Shown piece by piece: positions 1 to 6,919 of a stretch of DNA of 64,000 nt; the stretch's first letter is position 1, and each line of letters begins with the position of its first letter. Below the pieces are notes generated by a model that had not been told where the DNA came from, did no database searches, and saw nothing but the letters and a program-made list of their open reading frames with translations. The DNA is from Collinsella aerofaciens (GTDB lineage Bacteria; Actinomycetota; Coriobacteriia; Coriobacteriales; Coriobacteriaceae): positions 8,935 to 72,934 of the forward strand of contig NZ_JAQLFP010000008.1 in NCBI RefSeq assembly GCF_028207065.1, written 5' to 3'. Both the position numbers and the translations under genes were made by a program.

Positions 1-51
1 GGTTGAGCCCAGGCCTGCGAGGGCATTGACGAGTTGCTGCTTGGTATCCAT
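1..51 (-). CDS. 5' end of an unidentified host gene (truncated by window edge)
   Basis: Seventeen codons are visible on the minus strand, starting with ATG at 51 and beginning MDTKQQLVNALAGLG. An AAAGGA Shine-Dalgarno lies just upstream (about 56-61). The reading frame runs off the left edge, so no family can be assigned. The gene is transcribed away from ssrA, and about 240 bp of non-coding sequence separate the two. Confidence 0.55.
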   Translation of the reverse strand, partial: MDTKQQLVNALAGLGST

Positions 52-290
52 AACGGTCCTTTCGACGGGTCAATTTTGCTTGGCGAAAATATACGTGACG
101 CGATCGGTAACAAAAGTGCGAAGTGCGGCGCACATTGGGGTCTTCACAGCTCGTGCATAGAACAGCTGTCCGCTTTCAGAACGTGGTAAGATAACACTCC
201 ACAAGCGGGGCTCGCCCCGTATGTTCCTTGAAAAGTCGACGGTTATCGGGTGTTTGCAGGCCCGATGCCATCCAGACTTTCCCAGCATTC

Positions 291-654
291 GGGGGCGACT
301 GGTTTCGACACGATAGCTCTGAGAGAGGAAGCAAGCCGAGGTCTCCTCGCCTCGTTAAACAGGGGTACCGTCAAATTGAATTGACAACAACTCTTCTTTT
401 GAGCCTATGGCTCTCGCTGCCTAATTTATAGCGGCGCGTCAACCCGGTGATTTCCCCGACACCGGCGCGACGTCATGTTAGGGGAATGCTCCTGCGCACG
501 TAATCGGTATGGCGCAGGCTAAGACCGAACCGGTTAGGACGCCGCGAACGTGTCGCTGCGCGCAAAGCGTCCGAGACTAAACCAGCGACTGAGCTTGGAG
601 ATGCCAATCAGGGGGCTTTCGTGGACCGGAGTTCGATTCTCCGCGCCTCCACCA
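291..654 (+). ncRNA. ssrA: tmRNA (SsrA)
   Basis: The RNA starts GGGGGCGACTGGTTTCGAC, the usual tmRNA 5' end. Its acceptor strand GGGGGCG (291-297) pairs with CGCCTCC (644-650), followed by A and an encoded CCA (652-654). A T-arm TTCGATTC precedes this. The tag frame ends ...SSFEPMALAA followed by TAA (about 383-424), matching the ALAA end of SsrA degradation tags. The exact resume codon was not fixed; GAC at 383 is a reasonable choice. tmRNA with SmpB rescues stalled ribosomes and tags the nascent peptide for proteolysis. The prophage has inserted exactly at the 3' end: the mature RNA stays complete, but its downstream terminator has been replaced by phage sequence. Confidence 0.95.
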
Positions 655-655
655 A
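647..655 (+). other. attL core at tmRNA 3' end
   Basis: CTCCACCAA is the last acceptor-stem bases plus CCA of tmRNA. The same nine bases recur at 37448-37456 near the 3' end of the serine integrase gene, in the same orientation. Flanking bases also agree partly (GTT follows two bases later in both). A short core is normal for large serine integrases. Everything from 655 to about 37447 is phage-like, which supports these two sites as the prophage boundaries. Confidence 0.8.
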
Positions 656-722
656 CTGTTCAGTAGGCGAACACATACGCGTGCTCGTCGTTAGGCGGGC
701 GTTCGTATTGCTCGTCAGATAG

Positions 723-754
723 AAAGAAGCCGCTCCATACGGGGCGGCTTCTTT
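723..754. terminator. Bidirectional rho-independent terminator at left prophage end
   Basis: AAAGAAGCCGC (723-733) pairs perfectly with GCGGCTTCTTT (744-754) around a 10-nt loop. The flanking A and T runs are part of the stem, so it can work in both directions. In the lysogen it can end tmRNA transcription and the leftward lysis operon. In the circular phage it would follow the integrase gene. Confidence 0.8.
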
Positions 755-759
755 GCGTT

Positions 760-1071
760 CTAGGCCTGCGGCATGATCTCCTGCTCGCCGTCCTCGTCCA
801 TGTACGGCATGAGGAACACGCCGCCCTGCTCGGTGGTAAGCAGCAGGTACTCGCGGTTGTGCTCGTCGCACACGATTTCCTGGCCGATGCCCTCGGGCAG
901 GTCGTATATGGGGCCGTCCGTGCGGGCTTGCCTCACGGTCACGTCTTGCGCTCCCATGGCCTGCGACGCGCAGCTGGCGGCGGCCAGGACGATGAACAGC
1001 AGGACGACCGCCGCGAGGATGGGGCCGCACCCGCCGTTGCGCTCCTCGTCTGCGGGGCTCGGGTACGGCAT
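760..1071 (-). CDS. Small phage membrane protein with a soluble C-terminal domain
   Basis: The 103-residue protein has one hydrophobic segment near residues 17-35 (GPILAAVVLLFIVLAAASC). Its end resembles a weak lipobox, but the -3 residue is Ala, so lipidation is doubtful. The C-terminal part (IVCDEHNREYLLL, then EQGGVFLMPYMDEDG) resembles small DUF6440-like phage/plasmid proteins. It is the last gene of the lysis end of the late operon, 3 bp after the amidase gene, and is followed by a terminator. A role in lysis or superinfection exclusion is possible but not shown. Confidence 0.6.
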   Translation of the reverse strand: MPYPSPADEERNGGCGPILAAVVLLFIVLAAASCASQAMGAQDVTVRQARTDGPIYDLPEGIGQEIVCDEHNREYLLLTTEQGGVFLMPYMDEDGEQEIMPQA

Positions 1072-1074
1072 GGC

Positions 1075-1887
1075 CTATCCCACCTTCACCAGATAGTCGT
1101 CGGCCTCTGGCTTGCCCGTGGCCTTGCCCACGGCGATGTAGCGCGTTGCGCCGCTGTAGCCCGTGTATCGGCCCCACACGTAGCCGTCGGCGATCTTGTA
1201 CCAGTTATCCAGCGTCACGGTCTCGCCGCTGGAATAGTGCGCCACCTCGGTGCCGCCCAGGCCGGGGGCGTCGCGCACGCGCAGGTAGTCCACAGTGCAG
1301 CGGTAGGTGCCGCCGAAGTTCTCGGTCGTTTCCTGCTGCGCAGGCTGCGGCTGCGGGACGGCTGCGGGGGCACTTCCAGCAGTGATGCCGAAGCATTCCA
1401 GGTAGATGCGCGCCAGCTCGTCCAGGTTGCCGTTGAACTTCTCGCGGTCGCCGTCGTTGTCGATGAAGCCGTTCTCGCACAGGCGGTAGTTGATGCCGCG
1501 CGCGGCGGCTCGGTTCGTGTTCGCGAGGTCGGAACGGCGCACCAGCTTCTCGGAGCGCCCGGGCATGAACGCCGCCAGCTTGTCGGCCAGCGCATTGTCG
1601 TACTCGTCAGGCTCAAAGCCCTCCTTGATGATGACGTGCGCGCCGTGGCCCGTGGCGATGCCGCTGGCGTCCATGTGCAGCTCCACCACTGGCGCGTCGG
1701 TGCTCAGGCGGTTAAGCCCGCCGTCGGCGTACCAGTTGCGGGACGTATCGCCCAGCTCGACCTCGGAACCGCCCAGTTCCTTGATTCGCTGGCCCAGGGC
1801 GCGAACGCGCTCGGCCTCGGTGCAGCCGCCTGCGCAGCAGCCGGGGTCGCCAGCGCCGTGGCCGCAGATGATGAACAGTTTAGCCAT
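1075..1887 (-). CDS. Endolysin: N-acetylmuramoyl-L-alanine amidase with SH3-type domain
   Basis: This 270-residue protein opens with KLFIICGHGAGDPG, the first zinc-binding histidine motif of Amidase_3 enzymes. VVELHMDAS near residue 70 supplies the second His, and ENGFIDN around residue 138 corresponds to the catalytic Glu region. A proline/glutamine-rich linker (about 170-185) leads to an SH3b-like domain (YLRVRDAPGLGG, then WYKIADGYVWGRYTGY) for cell-wall binding. It would cleave the amide bond between muramic acid and the stem peptide to release progeny phage. There is no signal peptide, so export depends on the upstream holin-like genes. Confidence 0.9.
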   Translation of the reverse strand: MAKLFIICGHGAGDPGCCAGGCTEAERVRALGQRIKELGGSEVELGDTSRNWYADGGLNRLSTDAPVVELHMDASGIATGHGAHVIIKEGFEPDEYDNALADKLAAFMPGRSEKLVRRSDLANTNRAAARGINYRLCENGFIDNDGDREKFNGNLDELARIYLECFGITAGSAPAAVPQPQPAQQETTENFGGTYRCTVDYLRVRDAPGLGGTEVAHYSSGETVTLDNWYKIADGYVWGRYTGYSGATRYIAVGKATGKPEADDYLVKVG

Positions 1888-1890
1888 TGC

Positions 1891-2196
1891 CTACTCCTTC
1901 CCGCCTACGGTCACGCCCAACAGGGCGTCGAGCCATTTGGATGTGATGCCTACCGACTTGAACAGCGTGTAGGCCGCCTGCACGCCGCCTACCACGGCGA
2001 AGGCGCACGTGACCCATGCGCCCGGGTCTGCGGGCACGCCGCCCACGAAGCCGGTCACGACGCCCGCCAGGAGCGAGCAGCCCAGCGCCAGGATGCGCGC
2101 GGCCTTGCCGGTCATGGCCTCGGTCTTGATCAGCTGCACCGCGAACGGCACGGCGAAAGACAGCACGATGGCTGCGATTGCTTGCATTTCTGTCAT
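1891..2196 (-). CDS. Putative holin (three hydrophobic segments)
   Basis: The ATG at 2196 is preceded by AAAGGAA, so this start is preferred over upstream in-frame codons. The 101-residue product has hydrophobic stretches near residues 4-20, 32-52 and 60-78, with a short charged C-terminus (VGGKE). Size, topology and position immediately before the amidase gene fit a holin that forms the membrane lesion. No family signature is recognised. Confidence 0.65.
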   Translation of the reverse strand: MTEMQAIAAIVLSFAVPFAVQLIKTEAMTGKAARILALGCSLLAGVVTGFVGGVPADPGAWVTCAFAVVGGVQAAYTLFKSVGITSKWLDALLGVTVGGKE

Positions 2197-2209
2197 TTCG
2201 GATTCCTTT

Positions 2210-2623
2210 CTATCGAGCCGATTCCTTGTAGAGCAGGTCAACGCGGTCAGCGATGTGGTCGACCTTCGCCGCCATGCCCTGGCTGCGCGCCTGGCTGTTC
2301 GCCAGGTCGGCGTGCAGCACCTCGTTGGAGGTCACGACGGACTCCATGAGCGCCTTCATGGCCTCCATCAGCGCGTTGCTGCGCTCCATCTGCGCAGCGA
2401 TGCGGCCCTCCATCTGGCTGCGCTCGCGGTCGCGCTGCGCCCGCTCGTTCACCTCGTCCTGCTTTCGCTCTTCGCGCTTGAGGTCGATGTTCGCCTTGCG
2501 CTCGTTCTGGGCCTTGAACTCTTCGAGGAACTGCTTGCCGAAGTACAGGACCACTAGGACGAGCAGCGCGCCGAAAAGCGACCCGGGGCCGTACGGCGCG
2601 AAGATTTCCAGCACGTCGGTCAT
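2210..2623 (-). CDS. Membrane-anchored coiled-coil protein, possible holin/spanin-like lysis factor
   Basis: A strong GAGGAGG ribosome site precedes the ATG at 2623. The 137-residue protein has one N-terminal membrane segment (about residues 13-29, GSLFGALLVLVVLYFGKQF) followed by a long, highly charged helix rich in E, K, R and Q. The layout resembles the small haemolysin XhlA-like or holin-associated proteins of siphophages of Gram-positive hosts. It is the first gene of the lysis group and follows a terminator and a recurring intergenic motif, so it may have its own promoter. Confidence 0.6.
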   Translation of the reverse strand: MTDVLEIFAPYGPGSLFGALLVLVVLYFGKQFLEEFKAQNERKANIDLKREERKQDEVNERAQRDRERSQMEGRIAAQMERSNALMEAMKALMESVVTSNEVLHADLANSQARSQGMAAKVDHIADRVDLLYKESAR

Positions 2624-2650
2624 TCGTTTTCTCACCTCCTCGAATCGCTG

Positions 2651-2679
2651 CCGCGATTGTCCGCGAGGTGTCGCCGGGC
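2651..2679 (-). promoter_or_regulatory. Recurring intergenic motif, copy A
   Basis: Read on the minus strand the motif is GCCCGGCGACACCTCGCGGA followed by CAATCGCGG. It lies between a terminator and the start of the gene at 2210-2623. It matches the copy at 6937-6965 at 25 of 29 positions, with shorter matches at 18362-18380 and 24352-24375. All copies have the same orientation relative to transcription and three lie just after a terminator hairpin. A phage late promoter or regulator site is inferred. Confidence 0.45.
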
Positions 2680-2707
2680 AAAAGAAAAGCGCCCCCGAAG
2701 GGGCGCT
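2680..2707 (-). terminator. Rho-independent terminator (minus strand)
   Basis: AGCGCCCCTTCGGGGGCGCT followed by TTTTCTTTT on the minus strand ends transcription after the gene at 2710-2955. Confidence 0.85.
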
Positions 2708-2709
2708 CG

Positions 2710-2955
2710 CTACTCCTGCGGCGCTTCCGGCTGGTCGGGCTCCATGGCTTCCAGCTCGTTGATGCGGTCGCGCCACGTCTGGCGCTGCGAGATGATCTCG
2801 GCCACCTCCTTGGCAGCTGCGGCGATGGCCGAGAGCAGGTCGGTGATGGACGATGCGGAGAAGATGCGCTCCACCGCCTTCATGACCTTGTAGTCGCTCT
2901 GCTCAAGCTGCTGTTTGTAGCCGTTGATCTCCCCGGCGATTTCCTGTTCTGTCAT
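2710..2955 (-). CDS. Small helical phage protein of unknown function
   Basis: The 81-residue product (MTEQEIAGEINGYKQQLEQ...) is predicted to be mostly helical, with a moderately hydrophobic middle (ITDLLSAIAAAAKEVAEII) and an acidic/proline-rich tail. Its start lies 53 bp inside the 3' end of the reverse transcriptase gene in another frame, so the two are probably translationally coupled. It is followed by a strong terminator. Nothing links it by sequence to the DGR, but it is the last gene of the DGR transcript. Confidence 0.6.
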   Translation of the reverse strand: MTEQEIAGEINGYKQQLEQSDYKVMKAVERIFSASSITDLLSAIAAAAKEVAEIISQRQTWRDRINELEAMEPDQPEAPQE

Positions 2956-4162
2956 GGGTCGCTCCTTCCGTTGCTAGGGTAGGGGCATGTTCCCATCCGT
3001 GTCGCCTCCAGGTTTGGATTGCATTGAGCAACCCCCCCGCGGGATTTCCGAACAGGCTGCGGTACAGCGCGTCCATGGCCCGCACGCTGCGGTGCGCGTC
3101 CAGCCGCTTCATGCCCCCGCGCCAGCTCTGGTAGCTCTGCTCCACCTGCTCGGGGGTCATGATGCCATCGGCGACCATGCGGGCCATCTTCTTGAGCTTG
3201 CGGCGCTCCCGCGTTATGGAGTCTCGGCACGGCTTCACGACTATGCGGCCCGTCTCCGTGTAGAAGATGCGCTTCTTCAGCCACGTGAACCCGCGCGTGA
3301 GCTTCACCACGCGCGTCTTGCGCGGGTTCAGCTCGATGCCCAGCTCGGCGCATTTGCCCTCTATCAGCAGCAGGCACACCTGCAGGTAGTCCTTGGACTC
3401 GTGTATCAGGTAGAAGTCGTCCATATATCGACCGTAGGCCTCGGGGCGCAGCATCTCGATTACGTAGTGGTCAATGCGGTTGGGGTGCGCGACGGCGCAT
3501 ATCTGGTTCGGCTCGCTGCCCAGCCCCAGGCCCACATCGCCCTGCGCGTCTATCAGGCGGTGCTCCAAGGCGACCACGCGCGGATCTAGCAGCGCGGAGG
3601 CCACCTGGTCTTTGACGGGTTGGTGCGCTATGCGCGCGAAGTAGTCGGAGAAGTCGCCGAGCAGTATGTACCCCTCGCGGCCGTGCCGCCTCCAGTGGCC
3701 GGCCAGGTGGCGCTTGAGCAGCTTCAGGGCGTAGTCGGTGCCGCGCCCCTTTATGTTCGCGGAGTTGGCGGCTATGAGGGTGGGCACGATCGCGGGCACG
3801 AGCGCGTTTTGTGCCAGGGACTTCTGTACCACGCGCTCGGGGAAGTGTACGGCGCTGATATGGCGCAGCTTTCCGCGCTCCCACAGGTCGAACCGTATGA
3901 AGCCCCGGCATATGTCGCGCCCCTCCAAAAGGTCGCGGCGGGACAGGACGGCGTTGCGCAGGTAGCTTTTCATGTATCGCTGCGTGGATGCCTTCCACAT
4001 CACGCCGCGCGCGGCCTGCTTCGATGCCTTGCACAGGCTGTTGAGGTCGGCCACGGTATCAAGCGTGCACGCCTTGACGCGCTCGGCCTTGGCCTGCGCG
4101 CGCTTCTCCTCGCGGCGCTTGCGGCGCGCCGCCCGCCTTTGCTCGGAGTTCACAGGAGGCAC
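2903..4162 (-). CDS. DGR reverse transcriptase
   Basis: The 419-residue protein carries the RT catalytic signature YMDD (in EAYGRYMDDFYLIHES, about residue 245). It also has upstream RT blocks such as RFDLWERGKLRHISAVHFPE and GDFSDYFARI, and GLGLGSEPNQ before the catalytic block, as in retroelement-type RTs. The basic N-terminus (RRKRREEKRAQAK) may bind RNA. In a DGR the RT copies the template RNA into cDNA with errors at adenines. Its length fits the 300-450 residues usual for DGR RTs. The neighbouring TR, Avd-like gene and VR make the DGR assignment firm against group II intron or retron RTs. The start is a GTG at 4162 without a good ribosome site, so the true N-terminus is uncertain. Confidence 0.95.
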   Translation of the reverse strand: MPPVNSEQRRAARRKRREEKRAQAKAERVKACTLDTVADLNSLCKASKQAARGVMWKASTQRYMKSYLRNAVLSRRDLLEGRDICRGFIRFDLWERGKLRHISAVHFPERVVQKSLAQNALVPAIVPTLIAANSANIKGRGTDYALKLLKRHLAGHWRRHGREGYILLGDFSDYFARIAHQPVKDQVASALLDPRVVALEHRLIDAQGDVGLGLGSEPNQICAVAHPNRIDHYVIEMLRPEAYGRYMDDFYLIHESKDYLQVCLLLIEGKCAELGIELNPRKTRVVKLTRGFTWLKKRIFYTETGRIVVKPCRDSITRERRKLKKMARMVADGIMTPEQVEQSYQSWRGGMKRLDAHRSVRAMDALYRSLFGNPAGGLLNAIQTWRRHGWEHAPTLATEGATHDRTGNRRGDQRLQTAA

Positions 4163-4370
4163 CCCGCGCGGCTTGCAATGTGGCTCTGGCAGCCGCTTGA
4201 GGTATGGCCATGAAACGCGGCGAAGCCACGGAGCGCCGCGCCATGCAAGCAGCGTCCGGCCACCCTCGCGGGGTGCGTATTTACGGGCGCATGCCCGACG
4301 GTCGCGCCTTCCTTCCTCTTCGCGCTCTGCTTTCGGCTCTGGGGCCTACTCGGTCTGGCAATAAGGGAAT

Positions 4371-4494
4371 CCGGGGCGGGGGCGAACCCAGACGTTCGTC
4401 GCCGAGTTGTAGTTGGCATTGCCGTTGTTGTTGACATAGCACACGTTGGACGCGGAGCCCGACGCAACGGAACGCAGCCACCAATTGTACCGAT
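4371..4494 (-). repeat. DGR template repeat (TR)
   Basis: About 124 bp lie between the Avd-like gene and the RT gene and align without gaps to 5109-5232 (constant offset 738). Internal mismatches are at 4425, 4428, 4446, 4485, 4486, 4488 and 4494; position 4370, just outside, also differs. All are A in the coding-strand TR. Beyond 4494 non-adenine differences begin, which sets the boundary. In the VR reading frame the TR is rich in AAC, AAT and TAC codons, the mutable codons typical of TRs. The surrounding gene-free stretch 4163-4517 would be transcribed as the TR-containing RNA that the RT uses. Confidence 0.95.
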
Positions 4495-4517
4495 AAACAA
4501 GGCGCGACCGCCGTCCA

Positions 4518-4988
4518 TTATAGCGAACGCAGGCGCTCTAGCTCGGCCTCGGCCTCGGCTATGCGCTCCTCGGTGGACTTCTTGCCCGTCACGCGCACGT
4601 TCTTGCGCGCGCCCTTCAGCAGCTTGATCTCTTCCTCGACCATGGCCGCCAGCTCCTCGAAGCGGTTGGCGTTCACGGGCAGGCCGATATCCATGAGGCA
4701 CTGCATGTCCAGCATCAGCTGCTCGCAGTCAGCTATGGCCAGCGTTAGGTAGCGTTTCCTCTCCAGCGCGTTGAACGAGGTGTTGGGGTAGAAGCAGTCG
4801 GCGCGGTTGACGTTGTACACGATGCTGCGCGCCGTCTCCACCGTAGGCACCGCGTTCAGCAGACGATAGGTCTTCGGAACCACGGAGGACGACGCCATCA
4901 GCTTGTTGACCTCCACGCGGATGGCGATTGCTTGAGTGAAAAACTTGTACTCGGAAACCTCGCGGTTGCGCTGGTAGACGCCGCTCAC
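4518..4988 (-). CDS. avd: Avd-like DGR accessory protein
   Basis: The GTG at 4988 follows AGGAGG by five bases, giving 156 residues. The protein is nearly all helical. It has the basic-plus-hydrophobic pattern and tyrosine/arginine-rich core (TYRLLNAVPTVETARSIVYN, then NALERKRYLTLAIADCEQLM) of the small four-helix-bundle Avd proteins of DGRs, which form pentamers and bind the RT and template RNA. A charged extension (about residues 125-156, with RKNVRVTGKKS and a Glu-rich helix) makes it longer than the roughly 125-residue prototype. It sits between target gene and TR, a common DGR order. The assignment rests on context and helical pattern. Confidence 0.85.
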   Translation of the reverse strand: MSGVYQRNREVSEYKFFTQAIAIRVEVNKLMASSSVVPKTYRLLNAVPTVETARSIVYNVNRADCFYPNTSFNALERKRYLTLAIADCEQLMLDMQCLMDIGLPVNANRFEELAAMVEEEIKLLKGARKNVRVTGKKSTEERIAEAEAELERLRSL

Positions 4989-5013
4989 GTGCACCTCCTG
5001 GGGAAACTGGCGG

Positions 5014-5036
5014 AAAAAACGGCCCGCTTCGCGGGC
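5014..5036 (-). terminator. Terminator between DGR target and avd (minus strand)
   Basis: GCCCGC-GAA-GCGGGC (5022-5036) is followed by C, G and six T on the minus strand. It lies between the target gene and avd, so it may hold avd, TR RNA and RT at a lower level than the tail protein. Confidence 0.65.
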
Positions 5037-5040
5037 GAGA

Positions 5041-5063
5041 GGCGACCGCGCAAGGCGGTCGCC
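5041..5063. other. Hairpin/cruciform downstream of VR
   Basis: GGCGACCGC (5041-5049) pairs perfectly with GCGGTCGCC (5055-5063) around a 5-nt loop. It lies 45 bp past the 3' end of the VR on the coding strand, just after the target stop codon. In the Bordetella phage DGR a hairpin just after the VR raises retrohoming efficiency. This hairpin is in the corresponding place but somewhat further away, and it lacks its own T-run, so termination is a less good explanation. Confidence 0.6.
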
Positions 5064-5092
5064 TAAAAGCAGAGTATAGAGCACTCGGCTGG

Positions 5093-6001
5093 CTAGCCGA
5101 CGAGGAAGCCGGGGCGGGGGCGAACCCAGACGTTCGTCGCCGAGTTGTAGTTGGCATTGCCGCTGCTGTTGACATAGCACACGCTGGACGCGGAGCCCGA
5201 CGCAACGGAACGCAGCCACCAAGAGCACCGAGTTCCGTTGAGGCGGTGCGCCGTGTCGCGGAACAGGTCGAACTGGCAGTCGAAGCCGACGCTGTAGCCC
5301 TTGGTGCCCCACACTGGGCAGCCGTACACCTCCATCTCGGAGGGCGACCACACCTTGCCGATATCCTGCCAGCTCCACGAGTTGGAGTCGTTGAGCGCGC
5401 CACTGGCGCTGTAACGCTCCTCAAGCAGGACGCGCTGGGTCAGCAGGTACTTGGTCAGGCTCTCGGGCAGGCACGCCTCGAAAGCCGTCTCCCACGCCTT
5501 GAGGTTGCTGTTGGGGTAGGGGCATTTCTGGTCGGCGGTGCCCTGGTTCGTGTTGGTCGTGTTCCACATCAGGAAGCTGTCGTTGGCAACGCCGGTCACG
5601 GTCTTGGCCACGGCGATGGGCGCGGAGGCCACGAACGCGATATGGTGTCCCTTGCTGTTGTCGCCGCAGTAAAGGTACGGGTCGATGTGGGCAAGCAGGA
5701 ACCGCACAGATTGCTGTGTGGTGACGGCGGATGCGCTCACAAGCGGCACGTCCAGGTAGTCGCCCACGCGCAGGCCTGCGAAGTTCGCGGCGGCGATGCG
5801 CTTATGCAGCGCGTCGTACACGCTGCCGCTGCCGATCTCTCCCGCCAGGATGGCGGCGATGTTCTGCCCGCCGTACTTGCCGATTTGGCCCTGGCGGTTG
5901 TACTCGGCGTTGTTGAGCGCCGTCTGCGCGTTGCTGCGCGCGGTATCGTCGATGACCTCGTAGCCGATGCCGCCCACCGACAGGGTTTTCGCTTGTGCCA
6001 T
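5093..6001 (-). CDS. DGR target: C-type-lectin-like tail/receptor-binding protein
   Basis: The 302-residue protein begins MAQAKTLSVGGIGYEVIDD and ends in a lectin-like domain. The last 46 residues hold SWWLRSVASG, a run of Asn/Ser-rich positions and WVRPRPGFLVG, the form of DGR-diversified C-type lectin folds. The VR encodes about residues 257-298. Compared with TR coding, Tyr to Cys, one Asn to Ser by AAT to TCT, and three Asn to Ser changes are fixed. The N-terminal part probably attaches it to the baseplate or tail fibre. AAAGG precedes the ATG. It follows the baseplate-type gene and is presumably the adhesin that decides host range. Confidence 0.9.
   Translation of the reverse strand: MAQAKTLSVGGIGYEVIDDTARSNAQTALNNAEYNRQGQIGKYGGQNIAAILAGEIGSGSVYDALHKRIAAANFAGLRVGDYLDVPLVSASAVTTQQSVRFLLAHIDPYLYCGDNSKGHHIAFVASAPIAVAKTVTGVANDSFLMWNTTNTNQGTADQKCPYPNSNLKAWETAFEACLPESLTKYLLTQRVLLEERYSASGALNDSNSWSWQDIGKVWSPSEMEVYGCPVWGTKGYSVGFDCQFDLFRDTAHRLNGTRCSWWLRSVASGSASSVCYVNSSGNANYNSATNVWVRPRPGFLVG
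5109..5232 (-). repeat. DGR variable repeat (VR)
   Basis: This is the 3' part of the lectin-like gene, equivalent to TR 4371-4494. It differs only at adenines of the template: three A-to-G changes in AAC codons, TAC to TGC, AAT to TCT, and further changes at the edges. Its coding-strand 3' end (GTTCGCCCCCGCCCCGG) is GC-rich and identical to TR, as expected for the initiation-of-mutagenic-homing region. Confidence 0.95.
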
Positions 6002-6013
6002 TTCGTTGCCTTT

Positions 6014-6916
6014 CTACTTGAGGTTGAGGGTTGTGCCGGACGCCGTGCAGGTGCTCCCGAACGTGATGGTGCTGCCAGATGCACTGGCCTTGGAGGCGGG
6101 GCAGTACACGTTGCCGTCGTCGTAGATGAACGTGTCCGTGGCGTCGGCCAGCTTGCCGTACAGGTCGGCTATCTGCTGCTTCTGCTTGGCCATGTCCGAG
6201 CTGCCCGCACTGCCCTGCGCCACGCTGTTGGCTATCTGCAGGGCGATGTTTGCCGCCGCGTCGGCGTTCGAGGCCGCGCCGGTTGCCGCAGCCGTGGCGG
6301 CTTGCGAGGCCGTCTTCAGCTGCGACGCCTCGGTCACGCGGTCGCTTTCCGCCGTGGCTCGCTTCTTCTCGGCCTCTGCGCGCTTGGTTTCGGCGGTCTG
6401 GCGTGCCTTCTCGTTCGTGGCGCGCTGGTTTTCCGCGCTCGCGCGGGAGGCCTCGGCCTTCTGCATCTGCGCGTTCAGCGCGCTCACGTCGGCTAGCTGC
6501 CCTTCGAGGTTCGCGATGATCGCCTCCACCGCATCGACGTACGGGCCGGATATCTCGCCCGACGCGCTCGCCGAGGGCAGCACGTTCACCAGGACGTTCT
6601 CGGTGGTGGCGTCTAGCCCTGCCGCGCTCCGCACGCGCACGTAGCACACCTTGAGCAGCCCGGCCACGCCGAAGACGGCGGGGTCGACCGTCACGGTGGC
6701 CACGTTGTCGCTGATGCCAGTGAACTGCTGCTCCACGTAGGTGTGGTCGGGCTTCGCAGCCATGAGGTGCACTTTGCAGCCCGTCAGGGCCGCCTTCTTG
6801 TCGCCGTCGTAGATGGCGGCCTTCAGGACCTCGGCGCTGTCGCCCTGGTGCACGGTGATGACGGGCGGCGCTATGTTGGTCTTCTTGAGGTTGAGCGTAA
6901 GCTCGTGCGTTGCCAT
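6014..6916 (-). CDS. Baseplate upper protein-like / tail fibre protein
   Basis: In this 300-residue protein, residues 1-110 (ATHELTLNLKKTN, HQGDSAEVLKAAIYDG, YVRVRSAAGLDATTENVLV) resemble the BppU N-terminal beta domain of lactococcal-type baseplates. This is followed by a long alanine/glutamate-rich coiled coil (about 115-240, with EASRASAENQRATNEKARQ) and a small Ser/Thr/Gly-rich beta tip. It would form the stalk carrying the receptor-binding protein encoded next. A copy of the recurring intergenic motif lies 21-49 bp before its start, and AAGGAA serves as ribosome site. Confidence 0.8.
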   Translation of the reverse strand: MATHELTLNLKKTNIAPPVITVHQGDSAEVLKAAIYDGDKKAALTGCKVHLMAAKPDHTYVEQQFTGISDNVATVTVDPAVFGVAGLLKVCYVRVRSAAGLDATTENVLVNVLPSASASGEISGPYVDAVEAIIANLEGQLADVSALNAQMQKAEASRASAENQRATNEKARQTAETKRAEAEKKRATAESDRVTEASQLKTASQAATAAATGAASNADAAANIALQIANSVAQGSAGSSDMAKQKQQIADLYGKLADATDTFIYDDGNVYCPASKASASGSTITFGSTCTASGTTLNLK

Positions 6917-6919
6917 GCC

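Noticed and set aside
70-431. Two small frames across 70-288 and 228-431
   Set aside because: The second overlaps tmRNA and the first lies in its upstream region; neither has a ribosome site or a protein-like composition.
2903-4162. Reverse transcriptase as a group II intron or retron
   Set aside because: No intron maturase/endonuclease domain or retron msr/msd was seen, whereas TR, VR and Avd are adjacent and mismatches are adenine-specific.
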